Shown: positions 8,893 to 17,898, numbered from the stretch's first letter. The stretch is DNA of 64,000 nucleotides from Bacteroidota bacterium (GCA_029781865.1 JAKOVW010000079.1:62001-126000); one strand, 5' to 3'. A program made the numbers and translations. The notes: generated by a model from the letters alone, not told the origin.

Positions 8893-10227
8893 CTACTTTA
8901 ATGATATTCCACCAAATTGTCCCGAACCCATAAATAAAATGACCTCAAAGTGGCTTTCCAATTTGTCAATGGTGTTTTTCAAATCTTCTGTATTATCAGT
9001 TATAATTATGGAGTGGTTATTGAATGCAGATTGAATATATTCAGGACTCAGTGCTTCCATTCTTTTTATTTCAAGTGCTCGTTGATCAAAATAAATGATC
9101 ACTTTGTCTGCGGGATTTACGCTGTCTTTGTATTGAGGTAGAAACGCCTTGTTTAAACTACTGTATGTATGTAATTCAAGAATGATTAAGATACGCTTAT
9201 CAGGGTATCGCTCTCTGATGGCTTCAACGGTTGCTTTAACCTTTGAAGGAGCGTGGGCAAAGTCTCTGTACCGGATTTGATTATCAGTTGCAGAAATTTT
9301 TTCCATTCGCTTTGCAGCGCCTTTAAAACCGGATAATGCAATAGCCACCTGATTTAAATCCAATCCCATTATTTTGCATGTTTCTATCACTGCTTGTATA
9401 TTTTGCATGTTGTGTTTTCCGAAAATCTGCAAGGGATAATTGCGTTGATTTAGAATCAAATTAACGCTGTTGTTTTCTATTTGATATTGTGCTTCCCGGT
9501 ATGGGTGTTTGATCAGATGCTCGCCATGGGTAGTAACGATTCGCTGTAAGTCCGGATCGTTTTGATAATAGACGATATGTTGCTTCTCTGGTATTGCATG
9601 AATGCCGTCTTCGAATGCTTGTCTATAAGATTCTATGGTAGGAAAAACATTATAATGATCCCATGCGATTCCGGTTATAATGTTAATGTAAGGTCGGTAA
9701 TGTAAAAATTTTGGTTTCAGATCCAGGCAGGAACTCAGATACTCATCGCCTTCAATGATTGCATATGGAGCATCTGTCAATGTGACCATGTTATCAAAAC
9801 CTTCTAATTGTGCGCCTACTAAAAAGTCAAAGGAAACGCCCAATTCTTTAAAAACATGGATCAGCATGGCTGAAGTAGTTGTTTTTCCATGACTTCCGGT
9901 TACAACAATTTGTTTCTTCCCGCTGTATTGTTGTCCGATAAATTCAGGAAATGATTGAATGGGAATACCCAACTGCATTGCTTTAATCAGTTCAGGATTG
10001 TCTTTTTTGGCATGCATTCCCAATATAATCAAATCGATGCTTTTGTCAATCAATTCAGGATGCCAGCCTTCCTGTTTGGGCATTAGACCGTATCCGGAGA
10101 GCCGGCTTTTTGCCGGTTCATAGATCTGATCATCGCTACCACTAACTTGGTCTCCCCGAAGATGAAGGGCAATGGCCAGATTATGCATAATACTGCCTCC
10201 TATTGCTATGAGATGGATTTTAGACAT
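8893..10227 (-). CDS. mpl: UDP-MurNAc:L-Ala-gamma-D-Glu-meso-DAP ligase (peptidoglycan recycling)
   Basis: A Mur-ligase family enzyme that attaches recycled tripeptide to UDP-MurNAc in the cytoplasm. It is 444 residues long, in the range of Mpl. The Rossmann-like N-terminus begins IHLIAIGGSIMHNLA, and the ATP-binding P-loop GSHGKTTT is at residues 111-118. The Mpl-type block YAIIEGDEY..SCLDLKPKFLHYRPYINIITGIAWDH follows in the central domain. The C-terminal ligase domain contains RDFAHAPSKVKATVEAIRE, where MurC-type enzymes have a DYxHHP motif. The FAHAP version and the absence of neighbouring mur genes favour Mpl over MurC. It starts at ATG 10227, and the genes on both sides are unrelated. 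Confidence 0.9.
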   Translation of the reverse strand: MSKIHLIAIGGSIMHNLAIALHLRGDQVSGSDDQIYEPAKSRLSGYGLMPKQEGWHPELIDKSIDLIILGMHAKKDNPELIKAMQLGIPIQSFPEFIGQQYSGKKQIVVTGSHGKTTTSAMLIHVFKELGVSFDFLVGAQLEGFDNMVTLTDAPYAIIEGDEYLSSCLDLKPKFLHYRPYINIITGIAWDHYNVFPTIESYRQAFEDGIHAIPEKQHIVYYQNDPDLQRIVTTHGEHLIKHPYREAQYQIENNSVNLILNQRNYPLQIFGKHNMQNIQAVIETCKIMGLDLNQVAIALSGFKGAAKRMEKISATDNQIRYRDFAHAPSKVKATVEAIRERYPDKRILIILELHTYSSLNKAFLPQYKDSVNPADKVIIYFDQRALEIKRMEALSPEYIQSAFNNHSIIITDNTEDLKNTIDKLESHFEVILFMGSGQFGGISLK

Positions 10228-10426
10228 TGTGATTATTTAAATATTTAGATTCTTGGCTGCTGCTGCCGGATTGTTCAAGTCAGGCATTTTTAATCAAAAT
10301 CACATTTAACAGAGCGGAAATATAGCGATTTGGTCGCAAAGGAAATTTCAGATTTCCCCGTAAAATCAGAAATATGAATTGAATATGTAATATCTGCCAA
10401 ACTTAGTTTAATTTTGAGAAATAATT

Positions 10427-10434
10427 TATCTTTG
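10427..10434 (+). promoter_or_regulatory. -7 box upstream of the small lipoprotein gene
   Basis: TATCTTTG, an exact consensus match followed by CAC, about 44 bases before the ATG at 10478. The -33 region is weak. Confidence 0.45.
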
Positions 10435-10477
10435 CACTCCGTTTTGAAAATATTCGATCATTTCTAAACTGGTTCAC

Positions 10478-10645
10478 ATGAAAAATCTAAAATTATCCGG
10501 CTTTTTGAAAACCATGGGTTTTCTGGCTTTAATAACACTTACTTCCTGCAGCAGGGGTTATGGATGTCCCTATGACTTTTCACTTACTAGAAGTGTTTTA
10601 AAATTATTGGCCATTTGCTTTGAGGCTTTGACAAGTCTCTTTTAA
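10478..10645 (+). CDS. Small putative lipoprotein (55 residues)
   Basis: A short gene that is easily missed. After a basic start (MKNLKLSGFLKT) comes a hydrophobic stretch MGFLALITL and a lipobox LTSC with Cys24, then a short mature part GYGCPYDFSLTRSVLKLLAICFEALTSLF. It has its own upstream -7 box and is followed 23 bases later by a strong hairpin terminator, so promoter, reading frame and terminator form a complete unit. The mature peptide would have about 32 residues, with a second Cys-Pro-Tyr element and an amphipathic tail. I do not recognise a family. It could also be a leader peptide controlling the downstream mnmD gene, because the hairpin sits immediately before mnmD. Confidence 0.55.
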   Translation: MKNLKLSGFLKTMGFLALITLTSCSRGYGCPYDFSLTRSVLKLLAICFEALTSLF

Positions 10646-10667
10646 GTAGTAGTAATTAAGAAATGCC

Positions 10668-10703
10668 AAGAGGCCAGTCTGACATTTGTAAGACTGGTCT
10701 TTT
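10668..10703 (+). terminator. Hairpin terminator (or attenuator) between small lipoprotein and mnmD
   Basis: A 13-bp stem with two G-U pairs (left arm 10668-10680, right arm 10691-10703) and a 10-base loop. The right arm ends CTTTT followed by AATTT. It ends 5 bases before the mnmD ATG, so readthrough or an alternative fold would control mnmD. Confidence 0.65.
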
Positions 10704-10708
10704 AATTT

Positions 10709-11386
10709 ATGCACGAACGCAAAATAGTTATCACAAATGATGGTTCTCATACCATTTTTGATCCTGTACTTAAGTCTCATTTTCATTCCATACATGGAGC
10801 TATCACTGAAAGCAAACATGTATTCATTAAACATGGACTGGAAACCCTGATTCACACTAAACCGGTGCTCAGGATTTTTGAATTTGGTTTTGGAACAGGC
10901 CTCAATGCTTATCTAAGCTTTCTGAAATCTCTGGATTGCACAACCGAATTATTTTATCAGGCCATTGATTCTAATCCATTGGAACTGGAGCTTGCACAAA
11001 AATTAAATTATTCAAATTGGGCAGCAAGTGAATTAGCTACCAAAAGTTTTATGGACTTCCATTCTTGTCCATGGAATCAATGGAATACATTTCACAATCG
11101 CTTTTCATTATATAAAATGCAAATTGAATGGGAAAGCCTGAATACCGCAGAATTATTTGACCTGGTTTATTTTGATGCATTTGATCCGGTATGCCAGCCT
11201 GAATTATGGGATCTGCATTCATTTGAACGAATCTATAATATGATGAGTATTGATTCGGTTTTGTGTACGTATTGTGCAAAAGGCGTGGTGCGTAGAAACC
11301 TTAAAGAAGTTGGCTTTAGAATTGAATCATTGCCCGGACCTCCAGGTAAAAGAGAAATGACGCGTGCAATTAAAACAAGCGGATGA
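10709..11386 (+). CDS. mnmD: tRNA 5-methylaminomethyl-2-thiouridine methyltransferase, MnmD type
   Basis: An SAM-dependent methyltransferase equivalent to the N-terminal domain of MnmC, completing mnm5s2U34 in tRNA wobble positions. It has 225 residues. The N-terminal block starts ITNDGSHTIFDPVLKSHFHSIHGA and contains ESKHVFI. The SAM-binding motif is FEFGFGTGLNAYLSF (around residues 62-76), and the catalytic-side block is DLVYFDAFDPVCQPELW. The tail GFRIESLPGPPGKREMTRA is typical of the family. The FAD-dependent oxidase half of enterobacterial MnmC is absent, as in other single-domain MnmD proteins. It starts at ATG 10709, right after a hairpin. Confidence 0.9.
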   Translation: MHERKIVITNDGSHTIFDPVLKSHFHSIHGAITESKHVFIKHGLETLIHTKPVLRIFEFGFGTGLNAYLSFLKSLDCTTELFYQAIDSNPLELELAQKLNYSNWAASELATKSFMDFHSCPWNQWNTFHNRFSLYKMQIEWESLNTAELFDLVYFDAFDPVCQPELWDLHSFERIYNMMSIDSVLCTYCAKGVVRRNLKEVGFRIESLPGPPGKREMTRAIKTSG

Positions 11387-11484
11387 CCTGTTTATATATG
11401 AAGCTACATTTTAAGGCTGGTTAAATCCCAAAGAAAATGAAGAAATCGATCGGTTTTCTGCCTACACACTACACGCGATCCAAT

Positions 11485-11492
11485 TATCTTTG
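11485..11492 (+). promoter_or_regulatory. -7 box upstream of the gene at 11508
   Basis: TATCTTTG exact consensus, 15 bases before the ATG, giving a leader of under 15 bases. Confidence 0.45.
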
Positions 11493-11507
11493 TAAAAAAT
11501 TAATGAT

Positions 11508-12047
11508 ATGAGTTTAGATAAAATTTTAGGTGTTGGCTCAAGAGTGAAGCACCCTGCGTTTGGGGATGGAGTGGTCATCACAATTGATGTAGCCGCATAT
11601 CAGGTTTGCTTTATGCAGTTTGGGATTAAACTCGTTGGAAAGGATTATCATCAGTGGGAAATTATAGACCGGATAGAACCTTCCGAAGCCATATCGTTTT
11701 CTGATGCCGAAAAGTCCTTAGCCAGGATATTGAGAGCCTGGTCTGATATAACTGAAGTTGTACCTCTCGGAGATAAATGGAAAGATGGTTTGTTGATCCT
11801 CAAACCGGGTGAATCCGGTTTGAAAGAAAAGGAAATTCCTATTGATGCATTCTTTCATAAAATTGTCATGCTCAGAGACAGGTTGCGTGTTATGGAACAA
11901 CGGATCAACAGTAGTAAACTGAGTGAAGAAGAAAAAATTAATTTGCAGCAATACGTCACCCGGATTTATGGAAGTCTGACCACATTCAATGTATTGTTTA
12001 AACATAAGGAACATCAGTTTGTTGGCGAAAAAGGTGGTTCTGATTAA
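11508..12047 (+). CDS. Conserved protein with an N-terminal small beta-barrel (PcrA/CarD-tudor-like) segment
   Basis: A 179-residue soluble, acidic protein with no signal or membrane segment. Residues 6-50 read GVGSRVKHPAFGDGVVITIDVAAYQVCFMQFG. That is the pattern of the tudor-like barrel found at the end of UvrD/PcrA helicases and in related nucleic-acid or RNAP-binding proteins, so a role with nucleic acid or polymerase is possible (inference). The C-terminal half (about 75-165) is helical and charged, with a likely coiled coil RDRLRVMEQRINSSKLSEEEKINLQQYV. It has its own -7 box and stands alone. I do not know an assigned function. Confidence 0.8.
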   Translation: MSLDKILGVGSRVKHPAFGDGVVITIDVAAYQVCFMQFGIKLVGKDYHQWEIIDRIEPSEAISFSDAEKSLARILRAWSDITEVVPLGDKWKDGLLILKPGESGLKEKEIPIDAFFHKIVMLRDRLRVMEQRINSSKLSEEEKINLQQYVTRIYGSLTTFNVLFKHKEHQFVGEKGGSD

Positions 12048-12134
12048 ATTCTTACCGGAGATTTCGTTTATCCCTGCAACTTCTAGGCTGAAGCTGAAAC
12101 AATCGTTTACCTGCTATTTTATAAATATCTGAAA

Positions 12135-13484
12135 TTGTATACTAACAGAAAATATCTATCATTCGGAATAAGCTGCATCATACTTATTGTAAGTATGTGT
12201 TACTTACAATCTTGCATCACTATCCCCAATCAGTACAAAGGATTTCCTCCGGGTATTTGGAGAGGATTACTGTATATATACGAAAACAATGAAATCATAG
12301 TCACTGAAAGCCGTAAAGAGGTAATTTCAAGAGACGTTCATTATGAAAACAAATCAAAGTTTATACCATTCAATTTTGAAATTCAATATGACTCCTTAAA
12401 GAAACCCAGGATGATTATCAGAAATGCCGGCGAACGAATCGTTTTTGATGATATTTCCTATGGGCGAGACATCAGAACGGGAGATGATACTTTTAGAATC
12501 AATCTTTCTCCTTATGATGCCTGTATTAAAGGCGTATTTGAGGAGAATAAAATGCGTGGATATTTTGTCGTGCAGGATAAGAAGAATTACTATATGGTAT
12601 TCGAGGCTAAATATGGTCAGGACCATCGTTTTAATAAGTTACCTGAGGTTTCAAAAGAAAGAGTAGACGGAGAGTACCAGGCTATATTTTCGGATACTTC
12701 TTTAGTGGACCGTTTTGATGCCGTAGGTGAATTTAAACAGGAAAATCAAAAGGTGACCGGTACTTTTCGAACTGAAACAGGAGATTTTCGTTTCCTGGAA
12801 GGAGAAGTGAATGGAAATAAATTATTGTTGTCTTGTTTTGACGGATCGCACGCATATCTTTTTGAAGCAGATATTAGTGGCGACTCACTATCTGGTGTGT
12901 ATTACTCTGGCAATCATTATAAAACCAGATGGCGGGCTTCTAAAGTTTCCCATGGAACATTAAAGAGTCCTGATTCATTAACAACGGTTAAAAACAAGTC
13001 AGAACCGTTTAAATTTTCATTTGAGACTCCGGATCAAAAGCGTATTGATTTTGAAGATCCTCAATTGAAAGGCAAAGTTAAAGTCGTGCAAATTATGGGG
13101 AGCTGGTGCCCCAACTGTAGAGATGAATCCGCTTTTTTAAATGAATATTTAAGTCACAATTCAAATCCGGATTTATTTGTCGTAGGACTTTCTTTTGAAA
13201 GATATGTGGAAAGACAAAAAGCGATGGATCAAATCAGAAGAATGAAATCTAGTCTAAAAATTACTTACGATGTCGCTTATGGTGGCAAATCAAATAAGGA
13301 TTCTTCTTCTTTAGTTCTGCCTCAATTGTCACATGTAATGGCATACCCTACCCTTTTGTTTATAAATAAAAATAACCAGATTGTAAAAATACACACGGGA
13401 TTTGATGGCCCTGCAACTTCGCAATACGCGAAATTCAAAGAGGAATTTAATAACACATTACAAGCTTTATTAAACGAAAAATGA
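12135..13484 (+). CDS. Thioredoxin-like (TlpA/ResA family) lipoprotein
   Basis: A 449-residue envelope protein. The signal has a hydrophobic core LSFGISCIILIVSMCYL and a lipobox LQSC (Cys27). The middle (about 40-280) is a beta-rich region of unknown family. The C-terminal thioredoxin fold (about 290-445) carries the redox motif WCPNC with Cys325 and Cys328, and a late cis-Pro region MAYPTLLFI. It probably reduces or protects thiols in the periplasm. The only plausible start is TTG 12135; the frame is open back to a TAG at 12084 without any ATG. The next Met is only six residues before the lipobox Cys. The stop overlaps the start of the following SDR gene by 4 bases, so the two are coupled. 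Confidence 0.85.
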   Translation: MYTNRKYLSFGISCIILIVSMCYLQSCITIPNQYKGFPPGIWRGLLYIYENNEIIVTESRKEVISRDVHYENKSKFIPFNFEIQYDSLKKPRMIIRNAGERIVFDDISYGRDIRTGDDTFRINLSPYDACIKGVFEENKMRGYFVVQDKKNYYMVFEAKYGQDHRFNKLPEVSKERVDGEYQAIFSDTSLVDRFDAVGEFKQENQKVTGTFRTETGDFRFLEGEVNGNKLLLSCFDGSHAYLFEADISGDSLSGVYYSGNHYKTRWRASKVSHGTLKSPDSLTTVKNKSEPFKFSFETPDQKRIDFEDPQLKGKVKVVQIMGSWCPNCRDESAFLNEYLSHNSNPDLFVVGLSFERYVERQKAMDQIRRMKSSLKITYDVAYGGKSNKDSSSLVLPQLSHVMAYPTLLFINKNNQIVKIHTGFDGPATSQYAKFKEEFNNTLQALLNEK

Positions 13485-14254
13485 AAACTGTATTTATAAC
13501 AGGTGCAACTTCCGGAATTGGAATGGCTACTGCAAAATTATTTGCTGCAAATCGCGATTTCAGATTAGTGTTATGTGGCAGGCGTCACGAGCGTTTGGTT
13601 GATTTAAGTAAACACTTACAATTGAATCACTCAGAGGAAATCAAATTGTTATCATTTGATGTAAGATCTTATGAAGAATGTAAAAAAGCAATTGAATCTT
13701 TAGAAGGTCCTTACAGGGATGTTGATGTTTTAATAAACAATGCAGGACTTGCAAAAGGCCTGGACTTCATACATGAAGGAGATTTAGAAGATTGGGAAAC
13801 AATGATTGACACAAATCTGAAGGGACTTTTATACGTAACCAGATTATTGTCTCCAGGCATGGTGAAGCGAAAATCAGGTCACATCATAAATATTTGTTCA
13901 ACCGCAGGCAAAGAAGTTTATCCAAAGGGTAATGTATATTGTGCCAGTAAATTTGCAGTAGACGCTTTGACTAAATCCATGCGACAAGATTTGTACTCCC
14001 ACAACATTCGTGTCAGTCAGGTAGCGCCTGGACATGTGGAAGAAACTGAATTTGCATTAAACCGTTTTGATGGCGATGCGGAGAAAGCAAAAATATATCA
14101 GGATTTTAATCCATTGAAATCAAGTGATGTGGCAGAAGCTATTTATTGGATTGCAACCCGGCCAGCGCATGTAAATATTCAGGATATTTTATTGATGGGT
14201 ACACAACAAGCGTTATCCGGACTGATTGATAGAACGGGAAGAAGATTTGATTAA
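13481..14254 (+). CDS. Short-chain dehydrogenase/reductase (NADP-dependent, YdfG-like)
   Basis: A cytoplasmic Rossmann-fold oxidoreductase of 257 residues, classical SDR length. The cofactor motif TGATSGIG is at residues 6-13, and CGRRHERL after beta-2 suggests NADP(H) preference. NNAG follows near residue 87, and the catalytic set is Ser in NICSTAG plus YxxxK in YCASKFAV. The order and the SQVAPGHVEETEF segment resemble E. coli YdfG (3-hydroxy acid dehydrogenase), but substrate cannot be read from sequence. ATG 13481 overlaps the end of the thioredoxin-like gene (ATGA), so they are probably cotranscribed. Confidence 0.9.
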   Translation: MKTVFITGATSGIGMATAKLFAANRDFRLVLCGRRHERLVDLSKHLQLNHSEEIKLLSFDVRSYEECKKAIESLEGPYRDVDVLINNAGLAKGLDFIHEGDLEDWETMIDTNLKGLLYVTRLLSPGMVKRKSGHIINICSTAGKEVYPKGNVYCASKFAVDALTKSMRQDLYSHNIRVSQVAPGHVEETEFALNRFDGDAEKAKIYQDFNPLKSSDVAEAIYWIATRPAHVNIQDILLMGTQQALSGLIDRTGRRFD

Positions 14255-14261
14255 ATAATAC

Positions 14262-14287
14262 TGTTTTGGGTAACATAACTCAAAACA
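14262..14287 (+). terminator. Hairpin after the SDR gene
   Basis: A 10-bp stem including one G-T pair (TGTTTTGGGT / ACTCAAAACA) with a 6-base loop, 7 bases after the SDR stop. There is no U-run after it, so the termination call is tentative. Confidence 0.4.
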
Positions 14288-14363
14288 ATCGTATAATTTC
14301 AGGAGCAACAAGTGAAATCAATTTCCAAAGTTTCTTTGAATAATTAAAATAAAGTACAGCGAT

Positions 14364-14930
14364 ATGGGCTTATCTAATGTTTCGAAAATGTTATTGTGGG
14401 GGGCAAATATTTGGTTTTTTGGTGAAGGATTACTGGGGCCATTATTCGCAGTTTTTACTGAAAAAATAGGTGGTAATATTTTAGATGTAAGTTGGGCCTG
14501 GTCTACATTCTTAATAGTTACAGGTGTTTTCTATATAATTTTTGGAAAAATTATAGTACATAACAAGATCAATCATTCAAAAATGCTGGTCATTAGTTAT
14601 GGTCTGAATGCAATATTTACATTTGGCTATTTGTTGGTAAAAACTCCGGTTGAGTTATTTTTTATACAAGTAGGTCTTGGTATTTGTGAAGCGATTGGAT
14701 CTCCGTTATGGGATACTTTATACGCTAAGAGCATTCATGAGTCCCATGCCGCTTATGCCTGGGGACTGGCCGGTGGGCAATCCCAGATTGTAACTGGTAT
14801 TGCAACCTTAATTGGCGGTTTCACCGCTTATTATTTTTCTTTTGAAGCCTTATTTATAGCAATGGGCACGGTGCAAATTATAGCAACACTTATTCAGGCT
14901 CGACTTTTGTTTGTGAATGAATTAAAATAA
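14364..14930 (+). CDS. Half-size MFS-like membrane protein
   Basis: A 188-residue, almost entirely hydrophobic protein with five to six membrane helices (about 8-28, 40-62, 72-92, 98-118, 125-150, 155-178). The segments WGANIWFFGEGLLGPLFAVFTE and GLGICEAIGSPLWDTLYAKSIHESHAAYAWGLAGGQSQIVTGIATLIGG resemble the start of MFS transporters. Full MFS proteins have 12 helices in about 400 residues. There is no second half downstream; the next 180 bases are non-coding. Either this is a small family that dimerises, or a remnant of a longer transporter. The ends look clean, so I favour a genuine short protein. The substrate is unknown. Confidence 0.75.
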   Translation: MGLSNVSKMLLWGANIWFFGEGLLGPLFAVFTEKIGGNILDVSWAWSTFLIVTGVFYIIFGKIIVHNKINHSKMLVISYGLNAIFTFGYLLVKTPVELFFIQVGLGICEAIGSPLWDTLYAKSIHESHAAYAWGLAGGQSQIVTGIATLIGGFTAYYFSFEALFIAMGTVQIIATLIQARLLFVNELK

Positions 14931-15112
14931 AAATGTTATTATCATCTGCATCAGAATTTAAATTATGAATTACTGTTGCTGTAATCTATATTGAATTCTT
15001 GAATGTAATTGCATCGCGTTTCGCTTCACGAGTTTTTTTAAGATGTCAGATTAAATTAAGATTAGTGATAATGGGTCCGATTAGACCAATCCGGCATCTT
15101 GAAATAGAATCT

Positions 15113-16294
15113 TTATTTTTTAAAACTGTCCTTTTGAATATTCGGGTTGCCTTGCATTATAGATTGTATAATTGTTTGCGTTATCAAAGAATCGTCTTTA
15201 AAATACCAATTGAGTGCCTTACTTGTTGTCGTATTATCATTCGAACAATGGAAAAAAATAACGGCTTTAATTGCGGGATATTTAACAGGCATACTCGATA
15301 ATGCATCGCCAAACCACTTTGCACGGTTTCCACCTACGTCCAAACTTCCGAATTCAGATATCATGATTGGTTTTTTATACTTGGATAGTTGAGCATAGTA
15401 ATTTCCAAATATCTCATCAAATGTCCACCATTTACCCCAGGTTGCAACATTACCATAATTAAGAGCACCAATGCCTACCCAATCTACAAATTCATCACCA
15501 GGATAGTAATAATCAAAATAAGAATATGCAGGGTGTGGAGACCAAACCCATATTGCATTTGTTGCCCCTGTTGACCGGAACCGATTAACCACGTGTTTCC
15601 ACGCTGCGACAAAATCTTCCGGTTTATTGTTTTGTGGTCCCCATGGATATCGGTATGGATCGTTCATTTCATGTCCTAAGCGAACGAAAATCAATTTACC
15701 TAAAGCTTTTACTTCGTCTGCCCATTTATCGATATAAATATCATAATCTCCATTTGCAATTGCCCTTAATCCATGCTTATCTCGTTTTTTTACATCAGTA
15801 ACGATATTGGGTAATTCATCCTTGCTAAAATCGGTTAACCAAGGTTCCCAGGTAATGCAAGGAATAGATCCAACATCCAGAATGGCTTTAGCTTGCATGG
15901 CAGGAAATCGTTGTTCAGGTTTACTACCCCACGCAGTATAAATATGAATTATTGGAAAAGTAGTTTGCAAAGCGTTTTCCAGTTCTACAATGCTTTGAAA
16001 GGATTCAGAAAACTCATTGTCAAATGCTCCATAAAAAATATGGTCATAGTTCGCCATTTTATTTGCGTCATTCCTGTATTCATTAAACCAAAGCAAACTT
16101 TCTGATCGGGTGTGTTTTCTGTTTTGAAGAATGAATTTATTTTCTATGGAAGAAACGCCTTTCCCCATTGCAATCATGGTGTCTTCGAGTGGACCTGTAG
16201 ATTTTTCTCCCATTTTAGTTAAAAACCAGACTAATAAAATACCGGAAATAATTGCTGAAAGAACCAATCCAATTCGTTGTATACTTTTTTTCAT
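15113..16294 (-). CDS. Glycoside hydrolase family 26 (mannanase-like) enzyme, membrane-anchored
   Basis: A 393-residue protein with an N-terminal membrane anchor (residues 8-26) and a GH26 (beta/alpha)8 domain. The catalytic acid/base is Glu209 in GHEMNDPYRYPWG, and the nucleophile is Glu314 in PIMISEFGS. WVWSPHP (249-255) lies between them, as in the family. GH26 contains mainly beta-mannanases plus lichenase and beta-1,3-xylanase activities, so the exact bond cut is not certain. Its ATG shares one base with the stop of the glycosyltransferase gene (TAATG). In this context it may trim or release the nascent polysaccharide, as BcsZ does for cellulose, rather than digest food. That role is inferred from the operon. 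Confidence 0.88.
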   Translation of the reverse strand: MKKSIQRIGLVLSAIISGILLVWFLTKMGEKSTGPLEDTMIAMGKGVSSIENKFILQNRKHTRSESLLWFNEYRNDANKMANYDHIFYGAFDNEFSESFQSIVELENALQTTFPIIHIYTAWGSKPEQRFPAMQAKAILDVGSIPCITWEPWLTDFSKDELPNIVTDVKKRDKHGLRAIANGDYDIYIDKWADEVKALGKLIFVRLGHEMNDPYRYPWGPQNNKPEDFVAAWKHVVNRFRSTGATNAIWVWSPHPAYSYFDYYYPGDEFVDWVGIGALNYGNVATWGKWWTFDEIFGNYYAQLSKYKKPIMISEFGSLDVGGNRAKWFGDALSSMPVKYPAIKAVIFFHCSNDNTTTSKALNWYFKDDSLITQTIIQSIMQGNPNIQKDSFKK

Positions 16295-17898
16295 TACTTG
16301 GTATTTTTAGATATTATTTGAGAAATATCGACCTTATCCCAGGGGTCTTCGGGCTTTAGAAATTGTGAATCCAGCACAGCATACAGGCCTCCGATGGAAA
16401 GCAGAAATGAAATAGTAGCAAAAGCTATCATTCCCCAGGTTTTTTCTGCAGTCATTACGAGAATGGTTTCCGGAATGACGAATCTTCTTTCCAGAATGAC
16501 ATACGATATAATTAAAATAAAAAGGAATAATTGAATCAATAAAGGGTATACAAAGGGTGATATTTTTCCGATGACTGCCTGTTTAGCGGTTGGTATATAT
16601 GGGATTTCTGCATTATTCAATGATAAGACAAATCCCAGAAAAAATACAGGCCAGCAAGCAAACTTAAGAATCATTCCCCGCCAGTGAAATCCTCTTTCGG
16701 ATTCCGGATGACACATCCAATATTGCATGTAAAAGTATATCAATATTGCAATGATCATAACCGGTGCGCCATAAAATACAAATTCTATAAATTGCATTTT
16801 TGCCGGTAGCACCCCGAATAACAAATACACAAATGGAATTAATAAATAAATCAAGGTGATTAAACCGACCAGGTAATAGCTGCCAATAGTTGTGTATGAT
16901 ATTCGTTGCCAAAAGCTCAGTTTTTTAAATAATCGCGGCAATTCAGAAAACAGAACTTCATGGACGCCCCTAGCCCATTTTAATTGTTGCTTGCAAAATG
17001 AACCAAATTCTTCAGGTACAAGTCCACGGCTTATAATAACTGGATGATAAATGGATTTCCATCCTGCGGCATGGATTCGAATCGAAGTAACTAAATCTTC
17101 TGCAAGGCCGATACCATGCCCGCCAATAGATTCAAGTGCTTTGCGTCTGAATGTACAATTGGAACCAATAGCCACAGAACAATTTCTACCGAATAAGCCC
17201 ATTTGTGTTGGGCCATAAAAAGAATAGGTTTGTTCGGCAGCTCCTTTTGCTGTGAATGACCTGTACTGGTTATAATAGGCTTGTGCAACTTGAACATATC
17301 CTACTTGTTCATCAGCAAAAAATCCCAATACTTCATCAAAGAAATTGGGAAATGGGATGTGATCCGGGTCTAAGACCAAAATAATTTCTTCATCTGTTCT
17401 GCTAAGTGCTGCATTTATTTTTCCTGCCTTAGCACCTGGATAACCAACTAATTCCAGATGGACAGCACCATGTTTCTCAGCACATTGTTTAAATGCAGGG
17501 TCTTTAGTATCATCTAACAGATAGGTTGTATGTGGATATCTGATTTTCGAGCAGGCTTCGAGGGTTTTTTCAAACATGCTTAATGGTTCACCGGGTGAAC
17601 TCGTTGTAAAAATTGCTACGCGAATATTTTTGGCAACTGGATGAAATACAGGTTTGCGAATAGCAAGATAATTCACCCAAATCAGTATGAGCCTTAAGAT
17701 TCCATACCAGAATACCACGGACAATAAAACAAAAAATGAAAAGGATGATACGTGTTCTTCCCGAAACCACCAATCGGCCAAACGCGTAATGCTGATTATA
17801 CCGGCAATAACCATTACATAAAGAAAGAAAAGCCCCCTGGTATTGATCTCGTTGGTCTGTCGAAATACCCAAAAATCGGTATTCTTTAAATTATTCAC
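16294..17898 (-). CDS. Cellulose-synthase-like family 2 glycosyltransferase (polysaccharide synthase)
   Basis: A processive inner-membrane synthase of 534 residues. There are two N-terminal helices (about 22-40 and 55-78), a cytosolic GT-A domain (about 93-330) and four to five C-terminal helices. Catalytic residues are readable: Asp129-Asp130, the DPD of LVLDPDH (177-179), Glu267-Asp268 of the TED-type motif, and QQLKW (304-308) in place of QxxRW. No C-terminal PilZ domain is present, so direct c-di-GMP control of the BcsA kind is not evident. The start is GTG 17898, overlapping the end of the upstream barrel gene by 8 bases. The product could be a mannan-, glucan- or cellulose-like chain; the GH26 neighbour hints at a beta-1,4-mannose or mixed polymer (inference). 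Confidence 0.9.
   Translation of the reverse strand: MNNLKNTDFWVFRQTNEINTRGLFFLYVMVIAGIISITRLADWWFREEHVSSFSFFVLLSVVFWYGILRLILIWVNYLAIRKPVFHPVAKNIRVAIFTTSSPGEPLSMFEKTLEACSKIRYPHTTYLLDDTKDPAFKQCAEKHGAVHLELVGYPGAKAGKINAALSRTDEEIILVLDPDHIPFPNFFDEVLGFFADEQVGYVQVAQAYYNQYRSFTAKGAAEQTYSFYGPTQMGLFGRNCSVAIGSNCTFRRKALESIGGHGIGLAEDLVTSIRIHAAGWKSIYHPVIISRGLVPEEFGSFCKQQLKWARGVHEVLFSELPRLFKKLSFWQRISYTTIGSYYLVGLITLIYLLIPFVYLLFGVLPAKMQFIEFVFYGAPVMIIAILIYFYMQYWMCHPESERGFHWRGMILKFACWPVFFLGFVLSLNNAEIPYIPTAKQAVIGKISPFVYPLLIQLFLFILIISYVILERRFVIPETILVMTAEKTWGMIAFATISFLLSIGGLYAVLDSQFLKPEDPWDKVDISQIISKNTK

Noticed and set aside
15032-15112. Weak hairpins and a T7 run between the half-MFS and GH26 genes, perhaps a bidirectional terminator or small RNA
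   Set aside because: Stems are short or have mismatches and long loops; no consistent fold could be drawn by eye.
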